Shown piece by piece: positions 13,180-21,416 of a stretch of 21,457 bases of DNA. Under the pieces are notes generated by a model, which was not told the origin of the DNA, searched no databases, and saw only the letters and a list, made by a program, of their open reading frames with translations. The position numbers and the translations under genes were made by a program. Numbering within the stretch: position 1 is the stretch's first letter; the number at the start of each line of letters is the position of its first letter. The stretch lies in IMG/VR virus record IMGVR_UViG_3300019850_000011, positions 1 to 21,457 of that record. The stretch is one strand, 5' to 3'. Source of the stretch: a virus.

Positions 13180-14943
13180 TTATTTCTCCTGTCCTCTGTT
13201 TATTCTACCAAATTCTTCAAGCTTAAGATAATCTTTTTGACCAGTGAAGCTAAGAATTCTTACTCCTAAAGCATTTAAAGCAGCAGTATCAGTAAGATCT
13301 ACTGCCTTCTTAAAGCTTCTTGCAGCGAAGAGTTCACCAAGAGAACTATGAAGTTTATAAAGACTACGCTTAACGTTATAACTCTTTTGCAAGGGAATGC
13401 CAAGTCTTTCTCTGTTTTGAGCTACGTTATTATGTGCTACAGCCTGAGCATAGATAGCTCTGATACCTTCTACTGCCTCATCAAAAGTAATAACTCCTTC
13501 TTTATTATTTCTTGATTTCACAGCAGCAAAAGCTACTTCTATTACTTTTTCTTCAGGTAAATCTTCAACATCCCCTACAAGTAAAGGAGCTAATACATTT
13601 ACAACAAGAGGCTCACTCTTAAGAGCTTCAGACTCTATTAAGATTTTAAGAGGTACAGCCTTGTTAGGATTCTCAGTATCTCCAGCTTTAATTTCTTTTT
13701 CATAAACTTCCATATCATTTTTAAACTGCTCATTAACAAGATTAGGAAGATTTAACTTTGTAAGTTTAACTCCTTGTTTAGCAGATTCTTCTCCTACAGC
13801 GTGCATGCTATCTGCAAGAGCTGTAAGAGCTTTATTAGATCCATCTAACATTTTATTAGGATTACTTATAGAGAGTGCAGCAACAGTCTCATAAGGAGTA
13901 GGAGATACAACTCCAACACCTACATCATATTGACTATTAATTCTAGCTTGTGAATCACCTCCAAGCTTAAACTCAGTTAAGATATTAGCGCGTTGTTCTT
14001 TTATACGAGTAGGATCAGTACCTTCATAGATAGGAATACCAGTTCTCTTACGTCCTTCAAGTACTCCTGATACCAGAGTAGTTTTAAAGGTTTCTTCTTC
14101 CTCAAAGGCTTTTAATCTTAAGGTTCTAACTGCGCTAGCCTCTTCTTCGCTCCTTTCAAGTAAACCAAGTTTATAACTATCTACTCTGTAAGCTACATCT
14201 GCTTTAGAAGCCTGCTGTAAGAATGCAACTTGTTCAGCATTAATTTCTTCTGCCTGCCTCTTAAATTCAGCTGCATCAAGAGTAGCCTGCTGAGCTATAA
14301 GCCTACTGCTAGCTGCAAGAGTTGCTTTTGATTCTGTAACTTTAGTATCTGTAAGAGCTCGTTTAACTCCAGAAGCAAGAGCTGTTATATTATTAATAGC
14401 ATTATCATAAGTAGCTACTACTTTACTTGAGGCAGCAGCTTCTTCTTCTCTTTCTCCTACTGTAAATTTATTGATAATCCATTGAATAGGCTCTTCATCG
14501 AAATCAACATTAACATTTTCTTCTACAGCTTTCTGTGCAGCTATCTGTCTATCAACAGCTTCCTTTCTACCTTTAGCTAATTCAACTAATCTTTGAGGTC
14601 CACCCATAGCTTCAAATACAGCAGCAGTATTAACTTGAGCATTAAGCTCGGCTTCTTTAGTTTTATCATTGATTATTTTTTTATCTTTAGCTGAATCTAT
14701 TACAAGCTTAGCAGTCTCCTCAGCTACAGTTACTCTTGACTTATCAATAGCTTTTCTTTTATCTACAAGAGCAGCAGCTTCTTTGATTCCTGCATTAATA
14801 GCATCAAGAGCTGACTCAAAAGTAACAGATGTAACAGGCAGTACTTCTACTGCCTCTTTTACAGGAGTAGAAGTGGGAGCAGTAGTTTTCTGTACCTGTC
14901 TAAGTACAGGATTTTGTTCTGTGTCAATTATCATATCAGCCAT
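13180..14943 (-). CDS. Internal virion protein, 587 residues, helical
   Basis: The protein is dominated by alanine-, glutamate- and lysine-rich helical and probably coiled-coil stretches (for example residues 50-145 and 200-300). A conserved-looking element DEEPIQWIINKF (149-160) resembles a segment in internal core proteins of several podoviruses (gp15-like). It has no signal peptide or membrane segment. It lies between a small internal protein and the giant ejection protein, in the order expected of the gp14-gp15-gp16 type set, so it probably forms part of the ejected channel. Assignment rests on composition and gene order. Confidence 0.65.
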   Translation of the reverse strand: MADMIIDTEQNPVLRQVQKTTAPTSTPVKEAVEVLPVTSVTFESALDAINAGIKEAAALVDKRKAIDKSRVTVAEETAKLVIDSAKDKKIINDKTKEAELNAQVNTAAVFEAMGGPQRLVELAKGRKEAVDRQIAAQKAVEENVNVDFDEEPIQWIINKFTVGEREEEAAASSKVVATYDNAINNITALASGVKRALTDTKVTESKATLAASSRLIAQQATLDAAEFKRQAEEINAEQVAFLQQASKADVAYRVDSYKLGLLERSEEEASAVRTLRLKAFEEEETFKTTLVSGVLEGRKRTGIPIYEGTDPTRIKEQRANILTEFKLGGDSQARINSQYDVGVGVVSPTPYETVAALSISNPNKMLDGSNKALTALADSMHAVGEESAKQGVKLTKLNLPNLVNEQFKNDMEVYEKEIKAGDTENPNKAVPLKILIESEALKSEPLVVNVLAPLLVGDVEDLPEEKVIEVAFAAVKSRNNKEGVITFDEAVEGIRAIYAQAVAHNNVAQNRERLGIPLQKSYNVKRSLYKLHSSLGELFAARSFKKAVDLTDTAALNALGVRILSFTGQKDYLKLEEFGRINRGQEK

Positions 14944-14970
14944 AATAGACTCCTATATACATATATAAGC

Positions 14971-15372
14971 TTAAAATAATCCGCCAATTACAGGAATATT
15001 TTCAAGTAATCCAGGGCTGCTAGAACTTTGACTCCCAACTTTTGTAGTAGTACCTTTTCTAGTAGACGTCTTAGTGCCAGTAAGCTTAGCAATCTCACCT
15101 GCAATCTGAGATATAAGATCACCAGAAGCTTCTTTAGCTACAGAAGAGTTATATAATCCAGCCACATTCTCTTCTGAAAAGATAGAAGCTAACCCTTGAG
15201 TTCCACCTAAGACATCGTCAATAAGAGCTAGAATGCCTTCTTTATCTAATTCAAGTTTTTCAGTAACTGTTTCATCTACATCAGTAGTACCTGAAGAAGA
15301 AACATCAATATCAGTACCAAAAAGTCCTGTATTAATATCACTGAAACTTGTATTTAAATCAAAATCTGCCAT
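14971..15372 (-). CDS. Small probable internal virion protein
   Basis: This 133-residue protein is not matched to a named family. The N-terminal 35 residues are serine-, threonine- and aspartate-rich and disordered-looking. A helical middle (KEGILALIDDVLGG, then GDLISQIAGEIAKL) follows, then a low-complexity threonine/serine linker and a hydrophobic end, LLENIPVIGGLF. Its position before the two larger internal proteins suggests the smallest member of the ejection set, comparable in place to T7 gp14. TAGGAG lies before its ATG. Function is inferred from order only. Confidence 0.6.
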   Translation of the reverse strand: MADFDLNTSFSDINTGLFGTDIDVSSSGTTDVDETVTEKLELDKEGILALIDDVLGGTQGLASIFSEENVAGLYNSSVAKEASGDLISQIAGEIAKLTGTKTSTRKGTTTKVGSQSSSSPGLLENIPVIGGLF

Positions 15373-15388
15373 AGTATATACTCCTATC

Positions 15389-15895
15389 TTAGGCTGAACC
15401 TTTTATATTACCTCCAGCTACAAGAGCTGAACGTATTTCATTTAATAATGTATGTAATTCTGTAAAGTTATTATTAATATTTGCATCATCTCCTGAACCT
15501 ACTATAGCTGCAAGAGTGCCGTCATAAGTACCTCCAGTACTATTAGTAAGAGCTGCTTGATTAGCTCCTGAAGGCTGTACAACTGGAGTAACTCCCCATT
15601 TACCTAATTTTTGAGAAGCTGAAATTCCTATCTTAGATCCTGTTATAGTGTTAGCTATTAAATTTACAGCATCGGCTAAAGTAACATCATCTTGAAAAGT
15701 TATCTTACCTTCTATAACTTGATCATCTATGATAGTAACATAAGCTTCTAACTCTCCTTGAAAATAAGATATAAGAATTTCTACAGCTGCGTGTACTCTT
15801 AAAAGAGCTTCATAAATAGCTTCTGATGATCCATCTCCTATATCAGGAACATTGCCTAGTGCTATACTTGCTTCACTGTTAAGAGTTTCAGCCAT
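15389..15895 (-). CDS. Head-fibre-like virion protein
   Basis: This 168-residue protein has an N-terminal helix (IYEALLRVHAAVEILISYF), a short beta region, then GSKIGISASQKLGKWGVTPVVQP (from about residue 86) with SGANQAAL after it. It closes with NNNFTELHTLLNEIRSALV and KGSA. The QKLGxWGxTPVVQPxGANQAAL plus NNNFTEL...LNEIR layout is a pattern I associate with phage head-fibre or decoration proteins. It starts 1 nt after the preceding stop (TAA-T-ATG), and its AGGAGG site is encoded in the end of that gene. Precise virion location is uncertain. Confidence 0.62.
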   Translation of the reverse strand: MAETLNSEASIALGNVPDIGDGSSEAIYEALLRVHAAVEILISYFQGELEAYVTIIDDQVIEGKITFQDDVTLADAVNLIANTITGSKIGISASQKLGKWGVTPVVQPSGANQAALTNSTGGTYDGTLAAIVGSGDDANINNNFTELHTLLNEIRSALVAGGNIKGSA

Positions 15896-15896
15896 A

Positions 15897-17396
15897 TTAT
15901 CTTCTCCCTCCTAAGGAGAATAATAAAGATATAGTAGATAGATTAAATTCTCCTACAAATAAAAGAGAGTGATTTATACCTGACGCTCGTAGTGCATAAC
16001 TTCTATATCCTTTACCTACAGTTTCAGTTGCAGTTACAGCTGTAGTATTCTTACCATCAAGTGATACAAGATCTGTAAATGTAAAATCGTCAGTAGATTC
16101 AACTGTTTCCGCCAGCACCTTTTGTAATACAAGATGTCGGTCTCGTGTATATTGATATTTACCTAGCATCAATACTCCAATCCTATTAGAGCTAGGAACA
16201 GATAATTTAAGTATTTTAACAGTTCCGTCATTAAGTAAAAAAGCTATAGATTGTTTACTAATTTCAACTTGTGAATCAAGATATTCAAAACAATCAGTAT
16301 GAGTAATCTTTAACTTACCTAATCTTTGATAAGCTATATCATATACAAGAGCATGAGTAAAAGTAGTTATTCCATAAGAAATTATAACATATCTGGAAGC
16401 TATTAATTTAACTTTCTTCTTCATTGTAGTTGTAAGATTAGTTACAGAAAACGTAGAAGTAACTTCATCAAAATCTTCAAAGCGCTGCCCTGCTAGAAAG
16501 TCTGTAATAGCAGGAGCTATATTTTCTGCTTTTCTGCTATTAACTGTCTGTAGTCCTCCTTTAGTATAGGCAAAGTGATCAGCAGCATTTGCTTCATATG
16601 CTACAAAATCAAGTCCTAAAGCTCCTTTAGAATTATCTACAGACTTAAACTTAAATGGATATTGTTTATTGCCTGTAAATGTAGCTGCTACAACATTAGC
16701 AGCAGTATAAGCAAGTAAGCCTAAGGAATTAGGAACTACAAATAGTATATCTCCTTCGAGATCTGATACATTACCTCCGCCAGCTCCAGTAACAGAAGAA
16801 GGAGTAAAATCTAAAGGATCTATAGTTGAAGACCAAGCTATAGCAGTTGCATTAAAAGCTACAAGATAACCTGAAGAGGCAGAAATACCTAAAATAGAAC
16901 CAAGAGCTAATCCAGTAAAAGATACAGATACAAAAGAATGTGTAGCTTCATCATACTTATATCCGCCAGTACCTTCAACATATATATAAGTAACTCCATT
17001 TACAGTGCCAGTAGTTATAAGAGAACCAGCTGTAAAGATAGTATGAGAATTATGTCTCCAGATAGTATCTCCTACTTCTAAGGAATACAGTAACATATCT
17101 TCTGTTATTCCCATATATACTCTATTACCAAGAGAGCCAAAAATCAAGCGGGTATCGTCAAAAGTAGTATTAACATCTCCTCCTGTAGGGGCAGGTATAA
17201 CTTGTTCATAACCTACAGAGAGTAAACCTTCAGAAGTAGGCATTACATTATGGCAATAGGTTATCTGAGGGTCATTAGAACCCTCTCCAGAAGGAAAGTT
17301 TTTAAAAGTTGATACAAGAACACTTCTACCTTTATCTATAGAAAGTAAAGGAAAAGTCTCTTGTATCAAATTTATTCTGGGGTTATATTGTGCCAT
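15897..17396 (-). CDS. Tail nozzle/stabilisation protein, beta-propeller type
   Basis: The 499-residue form starting at ATG 17394-17396 is preferred over the in-frame ATG at 17420. It begins 1 nt after the stop of the upstream gene, as at two other junctions in this operon, whereas 17420 would overlap that gene and also lacks a clear ribosome binding site. The opening NLIQETFPLLS, then ITYCHNVMPTSEGLLSVGYE, and repeated beta-rich segments with GS/GN turns resemble P22 gp10-type tail hub or nozzle proteins that close the short tail below the adaptor. The C-terminal 130 residues also appear beta-rich. The protein probably forms the hexameric nozzle to which spikes attach. Family similarity is from recall. 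Confidence 0.72.
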   Translation of the reverse strand: MAQYNPRINLIQETFPLLSIDKGRSVLVSTFKNFPSGEGSNDPQITYCHNVMPTSEGLLSVGYEQVIPAPTGGDVNTTFDDTRLIFGSLGNRVYMGITEDMLLYSLEVGDTIWRHNSHTIFTAGSLITTGTVNGVTYIYVEGTGGYKYDEATHSFVSVSFTGLALGSILGISASSGYLVAFNATAIAWSSTIDPLDFTPSSVTGAGGGNVSDLEGDILFVVPNSLGLLAYTAANVVAATFTGNKQYPFKFKSVDNSKGALGLDFVAYEANAADHFAYTKGGLQTVNSRKAENIAPAITDFLAGQRFEDFDEVTSTFSVTNLTTTMKKKVKLIASRYVIISYGITTFTHALVYDIAYQRLGKLKITHTDCFEYLDSQVEISKQSIAFLLNDGTVKILKLSVPSSNRIGVLMLGKYQYTRDRHLVLQKVLAETVESTDDFTFTDLVSLDGKNTTAVTATETVGKGYRSYALRASGINHSLLFVGEFNLSTISLLFSLGGRR

Positions 17397-17397
17397 A

Positions 17398-17949
17398 CTA
17401 TTCGTAATAGCCTTGTACATGAAATTTATGGAGAACTAGCCCAGAAAGATCGTCATTAAGAACAATTTCAAATGACTCTACTTCTGAGCCTACTAATCTT
17501 ACAGGAGTTCCTGACTTGCTAAATGTCCAACGAACAGCTAAAAGTTCATTTCCTGCTCCCCAAGTTTTTAAATCTGCATCATAGCAGAAACTAGCCCATC
17601 TAGCATTAGTAGTAATTAATTCATTATCCGTATAAGATAGAATATCTACTCCATCTCTTACGAATTTAATATCTACCCCAGTAGTAAGAGCTGCAATATC
17701 TCCATATTTAGCAGCAGTAAACCCTGCCGTATCTTCAATAGTAACTATCATTCTTTCTAATCTAATAACTTCATCTGCGGCAGGTTTTATTAGAAATCTT
17801 TCTTCTCCTAAAGAGTAGTTACCATTTGCATTCTTTGTACCAGAGCCATCTCCTACAGTATCAAGAAATCTATAAACAGGAGTTTTTACTTCTCCTTCTT
17901 TAGATAATTCTACAGGCTTTTTTATCTCTTGAACTATATTACGATACAT
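17398..17949 (-). CDS. Virion-associated protein of unknown role, 183 residues
   Basis: This is a mostly beta protein (RFLIKPAADEVIRLERMIVTIED, then VDIKFVRDGVDILSY, and a FEIVLNDDLSGLVLHKFHVQGYYE end) with no membrane segment. Proteins with this 'rather flat' beta pattern occur among tail or head-tail genes of podoviruses, but I cannot name a family. GGAG lies 8-9 nt before the ATG. It sits directly upstream of the nozzle gene, whose start is 1 nt after this stop, so the two are probably translated together. A tail or connector role is likely. Confidence 0.62.
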   Translation of the reverse strand: MYRNIVQEIKKPVELSKEGEVKTPVYRFLDTVGDGSGTKNANGNYSLGEERFLIKPAADEVIRLERMIVTIEDTAGFTAAKYGDIAALTTGVDIKFVRDGVDILSYTDNELITTNARWASFCYDADLKTWGAGNELLAVRWTFSKSGTPVRLVGSEVESFEIVLNDDLSGLVLHKFHVQGYYE

Positions 17950-17984
17950 TATATAATAACTCCTGCCATATTAAAATGAAAAGA

Positions 17985-18203
17985 TTAAGAAAAGGTAAGA
18001 GCAGCTACAGTAGCAAGATCAGTGGCAACATTATCAAAATTGCCATTACCGTCTACCCATTCAATCCTTCCAGAAGTTTTATGCTCTCTTGATACTCTCC
18101 AAGCAGCAGTAGTAAGAGGTGTGCCAGGAGGAGCTACACAAACATAATTATAAGTTGCATCTGTATACGGCATATAAGCAAATGCTGCTGAAATAGTTTC
18201 CAT
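17985..18203 (-). CDS. Small conserved-looking virion protein, 72 residues
   Basis: The sequence has APPGTPLTTAAWRVSR in the middle, then SGRIEWVDGNGNFDNVATDL and ATVAALTFS at the end. This compact beta-type pattern is familiar from short phage proteins next to tail or fibre genes, but no function is known to me. Its ATG overlaps the stop of the preceding gene by one base (TAATG), and a GAGGA site lies inside that gene, so translation is coupled. Confidence 0.68.
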   Translation of the reverse strand: METISAAFAYMPYTDATYNYVCVAPPGTPLTTAAWRVSREHKTSGRIEWVDGNGNFDNVATDLATVAALTFS

Positions 18204-18538
18204 TATTTAATTCCTCGTGTCTTTTGATCAATAGTTTTATAGACTTCATTAAAGTCTTCTTTAGTTTCTTTTCTTATAGTTGTTATAGCTTCAAGGAGTT
18301 CTTTTCTTAACTCCTTAAAATGTACATCAATAGTTGCATTTACTTCCATCTGACACTTAAGGAGTTCTACGTGAGATACTGGACGTTCTGTAAGAACTTC
18401 TTTAGCTATACTAGCTTTATCGTTATTCTTATTTAATCTACTCATAAGGGCAAGAATAATTACAGCGGCCGCTCCAAGTAATTTACCAAGATGCTCAAGA
18501 AAGAAATTAACTTGTACTGGATCTGATTCTACTGACAT
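18203..18538 (-). CDS. Single-pass membrane protein with coiled coil
   Basis: This 111-residue protein starts at ATG 18536-18538 with GGAG at 18545-18548; an upstream TTG at 18550 overlaps that site and is unlikely. One hydrophobic helix spans about residues 14-32 (LGKLLGAAAVIILALM). It is flanked by acidic residues before and basic residues after, predicting N-out, C-in. The rest (about 50-108) is charged and heptad-like, as expected of a coiled coil. It could be a second holin/antiholin, a spanin-like component, or a membrane tether. Its location among tail genes, far from the lysis pair, leaves the role open. Confidence 0.68.
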   Translation of the reverse strand: MSVESDPVQVNFFLEHLGKLLGAAAVIILALMSRLNKNNDKASIAKEVLTERPVSHVELLKCQMEVNATIDVHFKELRKELLEAITTIRKETKEDFNEVYKTIDQKTRGIK

Positions 18539-18561
18539 TATATACTCCAAGTAGTTACTTT

Positions 18562-20268
18562 CTATATAAGTTTCGCTGCAAAGCCATCCATATAAGAACG
18601 TCCTTCTGCTGTTACCTGGACTGTTCTATGTTCAAGAACAAGCGTGTACCATCCCTCTAAAGCGGATACAGAAAGAGCAGGAATAGAGTTGATTTCATAT
18701 GTTGCAGACGATGTTGCTACTGCACTACTGCTACCAACACCAGAAATGGTCAATCTTGCCTCTGCATTCCATGCGAAAGAAGGATGACGATGATGGTTAC
18801 ATTGACCATGAATTGAATTTGCATTAGCTGGAATGTAGATTCTACGTCTTTCATATTCGACCCATGATGTACCATCAACAGACCCATCGACTTGATAAGC
18901 AGTAGTACCATTCCAATTGCCGCTTTCCCATTGATAAATCCCTTCAGAGTTTGCTATGTCTAAATCGCTAATTTTAATTGAATTCGCAAGACTTAAATCT
19001 GCATAAATAATACCTCCGAATCTCCTATATGTAAGTAATCTATGCTTTCCTGCTTCATACTCAAAAAAGGTTAACTCATCTCCAGCAATAGTAGTTAAAT
19101 CAGCTGCACCTGGCTGTCCAAGAATTAAATCTGTAGCATGATTAGTAAAAGTAACTATATCATCAAAATGATATCTAGTAAGAGTGCCAGCTTTTACAGC
19201 TTGTATGGCAGTTACAGGCCCAGTTGTTCCTGTAACATCAAAATAGTTTCCATCAGATCCAACAGGTAAAGTTGCAGCAGAAGTTACATCAGCCCCTTTA
19301 ACAAATAAATCAAGATTTACCTTAGCAGGATTTAATAATTCCCATACATCATTAGCAGAGCTATATTTTAACTTTAATACGTGTCCAGCTCCGAATATAT
19401 CTCCTATAACTAAAGGCTGGTTGCCTGACTTTTTAATATTTTTAGGCCCAGCTGCATTAGGATTAAATGTAACTGTTGTACTAGTATTAGCTCCGGCTGC
19501 TATTATTGCAACTTCTGTCCCATCTACAAGAGCAATTACAGGAGATAAAGTAGCAGTTATTGCATTTACTGTACCTCCAGCAGAAGCAGTAAGAGTACCA
19601 ATTTTACTTCTAAGGGATAATTCAGCTAGAGCTACTTCAACAGTAGTTGCTGTAATACTAGAAGCAGAATCTTCTATACCTATCTTAGAAGCTCCTTTAC
19701 CTGTAGTAGTTGCAGCATAGGTTGATATAATTTCAGCAAGAACTGTTTCAACATTAGTTCCAGTAAAATTACCTGCTATATCTGATACTGATACAAGATT
19801 AGCACTAGTTGCTACGCTAGTTAGTAGTAGCTGCCATAAAACTCCAGTCCATACCCAATAATCATCAGTTGTTGTATTCCAATAAGTATAACCTTCGTGC
19901 GTAGGAGAAAGAGTAACTCCAAGATTATCTACAGTAGGAGCAGAAGCTTTAGGTCCAAGATAATAAGGATCAACAACAGCTTGTTGATAACCTAAAAAGC
20001 CTACTGCTAATACAATATCTCCAGCAGTACAAGCTACAGTAGTAGTAAAATGAGCTTCATCAGTCTCAGTAAAATCATAATCTGGAACTAAAAGAACTCC
20101 ATTTTTATAGACTAGAATAGAATTAGTGCTAGGAGAATATGCGAATTTAGTAAGAGTAAAAAGCTGCTGAGAAGCTAAAGCAACAAATCTTTGACTAACT
20201 ACAGAAGAGTAGTTATTTATATTAGGAACTGATTCTAAGGGAGTCCAAACTCTTGCATCATCTGACAT
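18562..20268 (-). CDS. Tail fibre / receptor-binding protein sharing the tailspike anchor
   Basis: This is a 568-residue fibre. Residues 1-96 (MSDDARVW... to about LGYQQ) are the same attachment domain as in the 882-residue tailspike. After it come a tail-fibre element YWNTTTDDYWVWTGVLWQ (129-146) and two copies of a short repeat ending in VETVLAEI (about 173-180) and VEVALAEL (210-217). A beta-rich shaft follows, then a tip from about 427 that includes a histidine/cysteine cluster HGQCNHHRHP (487-496), possibly metal binding. The tip coding DNA (about 18,600-18,960) is richer in GC than the shaft. AGGAG precedes the ATG. It lies between the adaptor and nozzle genes. Role as a fibre is well supported; receptor unknown. 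Confidence 0.82.
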   Translation of the reverse strand: MSDDARVWTPLESVPNINNYSSVVSQRFVALASQQLFTLTKFAYSPSTNSILVYKNGVLLVPDYDFTETDEAHFTTTVACTAGDIVLAVGFLGYQQAVVDPYYLGPKASAPTVDNLGVTLSPTHEGYTYWNTTTDDYWVWTGVLWQLLLTSVATSANLVSVSDIAGNFTGTNVETVLAEIISTYAATTTGKGASKIGIEDSASSITATTVEVALAELSLRSKIGTLTASAGGTVNAITATLSPVIALVDGTEVAIIAAGANTSTTVTFNPNAAGPKNIKKSGNQPLVIGDIFGAGHVLKLKYSSANDVWELLNPAKVNLDLFVKGADVTSAATLPVGSDGNYFDVTGTTGPVTAIQAVKAGTLTRYHFDDIVTFTNHATDLILGQPGAADLTTIAGDELTFFEYEAGKHRLLTYRRFGGIIYADLSLANSIKISDLDIANSEGIYQWESGNWNGTTAYQVDGSVDGTSWVEYERRRIYIPANANSIHGQCNHHRHPSFAWNAEARLTISGVGSSSAVATSSATYEINSIPALSVSALEGWYTLVLEHRTVQVTAEGRSYMDGFAAKLI

Positions 20269-20294
20269 TATATAATCTCCTAAATTTTACTGAC

Positions 20295-20885
20295 TTAATA
20301 CCCAACATCAGTTAGAGCATTAATTTTAAGCTCAGCATACTGTTCAGCTACAAATTCTTTTTGTATATTCTTTTCTTCATTCTGAGCTATAGCTCCAAAT
20401 ACAAATCTTGCAGCTTCATGTATAATAGCATAAGGATATAATTCAGCTATCCAACTAGAATAGCCGCTTTCAGTAACTATTGGATTTACATAACATCCTA
20501 ATAGTATAGTATTAAATGAGGTAGAGGATTTAATTTCTATAACTCTACCTGCCACATAACATACATCAGTAAGCTCTCTATTATATTGATCTAATATTTC
20601 TTCAGGAGTAATTACATCTATAAAGTCACCAGCTGAAGTTGTAACAGTATCATATTTACGAATATATTTAAGAGCTTTATAATTTGAAATAATAGAATAG
20701 ATATCTAAAGAATGTACATAAGCAATTTCATCAAACTGTATAGGAGTCTCATAAATATCTTTAGAATAAAAATCAGTAGCATGAGCTTTTAAGGTAGCAG
20801 CTTTTACAGCAGACTTAGTAAGATCTACTAAGTCTGATCTTCCTGTTATATTATATACTTCAGTAAGAAGTTCTGTAAATGTCAT
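20295..20885 (-). CDS. Head-tail adaptor, P22 gp4-like
   Basis: This 196-residue protein begins with MTFTELLTEVYNITGRSDLVDLTKSAVKAA-type helices, followed by HATDFYSKDIYE and a beta core. The C-terminal half is helical (AELYPYAIIHEAARFVFGAIAQNEE). This layout and size fit adaptors that bind below the portal and link it to the nozzle, as P22 gp4 does. The gene follows a virion gene and precedes fibre and nozzle genes, the usual order. AAGG lies about 10 nt before the ATG. The portal itself is not in the window. Confidence 0.7.
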   Translation of the reverse strand: MTFTELLTEVYNITGRSDLVDLTKSAVKAATLKAHATDFYSKDIYETPIQFDEIAYVHSLDIYSIISNYKALKYIRKYDTVTTSAGDFIDVITPEEILDQYNRELTDVCYVAGRVIEIKSSTSFNTILLGCYVNPIVTESGYSSWIAELYPYAIIHEAARFVFGAIAQNEEKNIQKEFVAEQYAELKINALTDVGY

Positions 20886-20921
20886 AAGCTGCTACCTTTT
20901 AGCCTCTTTAATATACTACTG

Positions 20922-21416
20922 TTAAGTGCCTGAACCAGCTGCCAAACTTGCAATGTCAGCAGTAGAGCCAGGAGTAAGAACTTGTCGATCAGATTCGCTT
21001 ACAGTAAGCTTACCCTCTTTCTTAAGTTCTTCTAACAATTCCTGTCTGAATTTATTTCGCAGGACTAACATAGGATTAAGCTCTTCAGAAGTCATAACTT
21101 CTTTGCCTTCAATTACAGAAAGCTGATAATTACCAAGAGCAATTTCTTCTTGTAGATATTGAATTTCAGAAGGTTGATCTGTTACATACCTTCCATCTAC
21201 AAAACAAATTACACGACCGTCTTTAGTAGTCATACGACAAGATTTAAGCGTATGATAAAATACATGATATTTCTTTTCTTCAGCTTTTTTAGCTTCTGGC
21301 ACTTCAGCTGTATTAGCATGGGACGCAGGAGGAGGCATTTTAGCATCTTGTTTAGCTGCCATTTTAGCTTTAAGCATTTCACTAGGTGATGTTACAGGTG
21401 GCTGTGATGAACTCAT
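20922..21416 (-). CDS. Probable capsid-proximal virion protein, 164 residues
   Basis: The first 45 residues are rich in alanine, proline and lysine and look disordered. A compact domain follows (about 49-95, KYHVFYHTLKSCRM then DGRVICFVDGRYVT) with the look of a small beta barrel, and then charged helices (NKFRQELLEELKKEGKL). The family is not named to my knowledge, but similar proteins are found between capsid and adaptor genes of podoviruses. GGAG lies 9 nt before the ATG. The major capsid gene probably lies just beyond the right edge. Confidence 0.62.
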   Translation of the reverse strand: MSSSQPPVTSPSEMLKAKMAAKQDAKMPPPASHANTAEVPEAKKAEEKKYHVFYHTLKSCRMTTKDGRVICFVDGRYVTDQPSEIQYLQEEIALGNYQLSVIEGKEVMTSEELNPMLVLRNKFRQELLEELKKEGKLTVSESDRQVLTPGSTADIASLAAGSGT

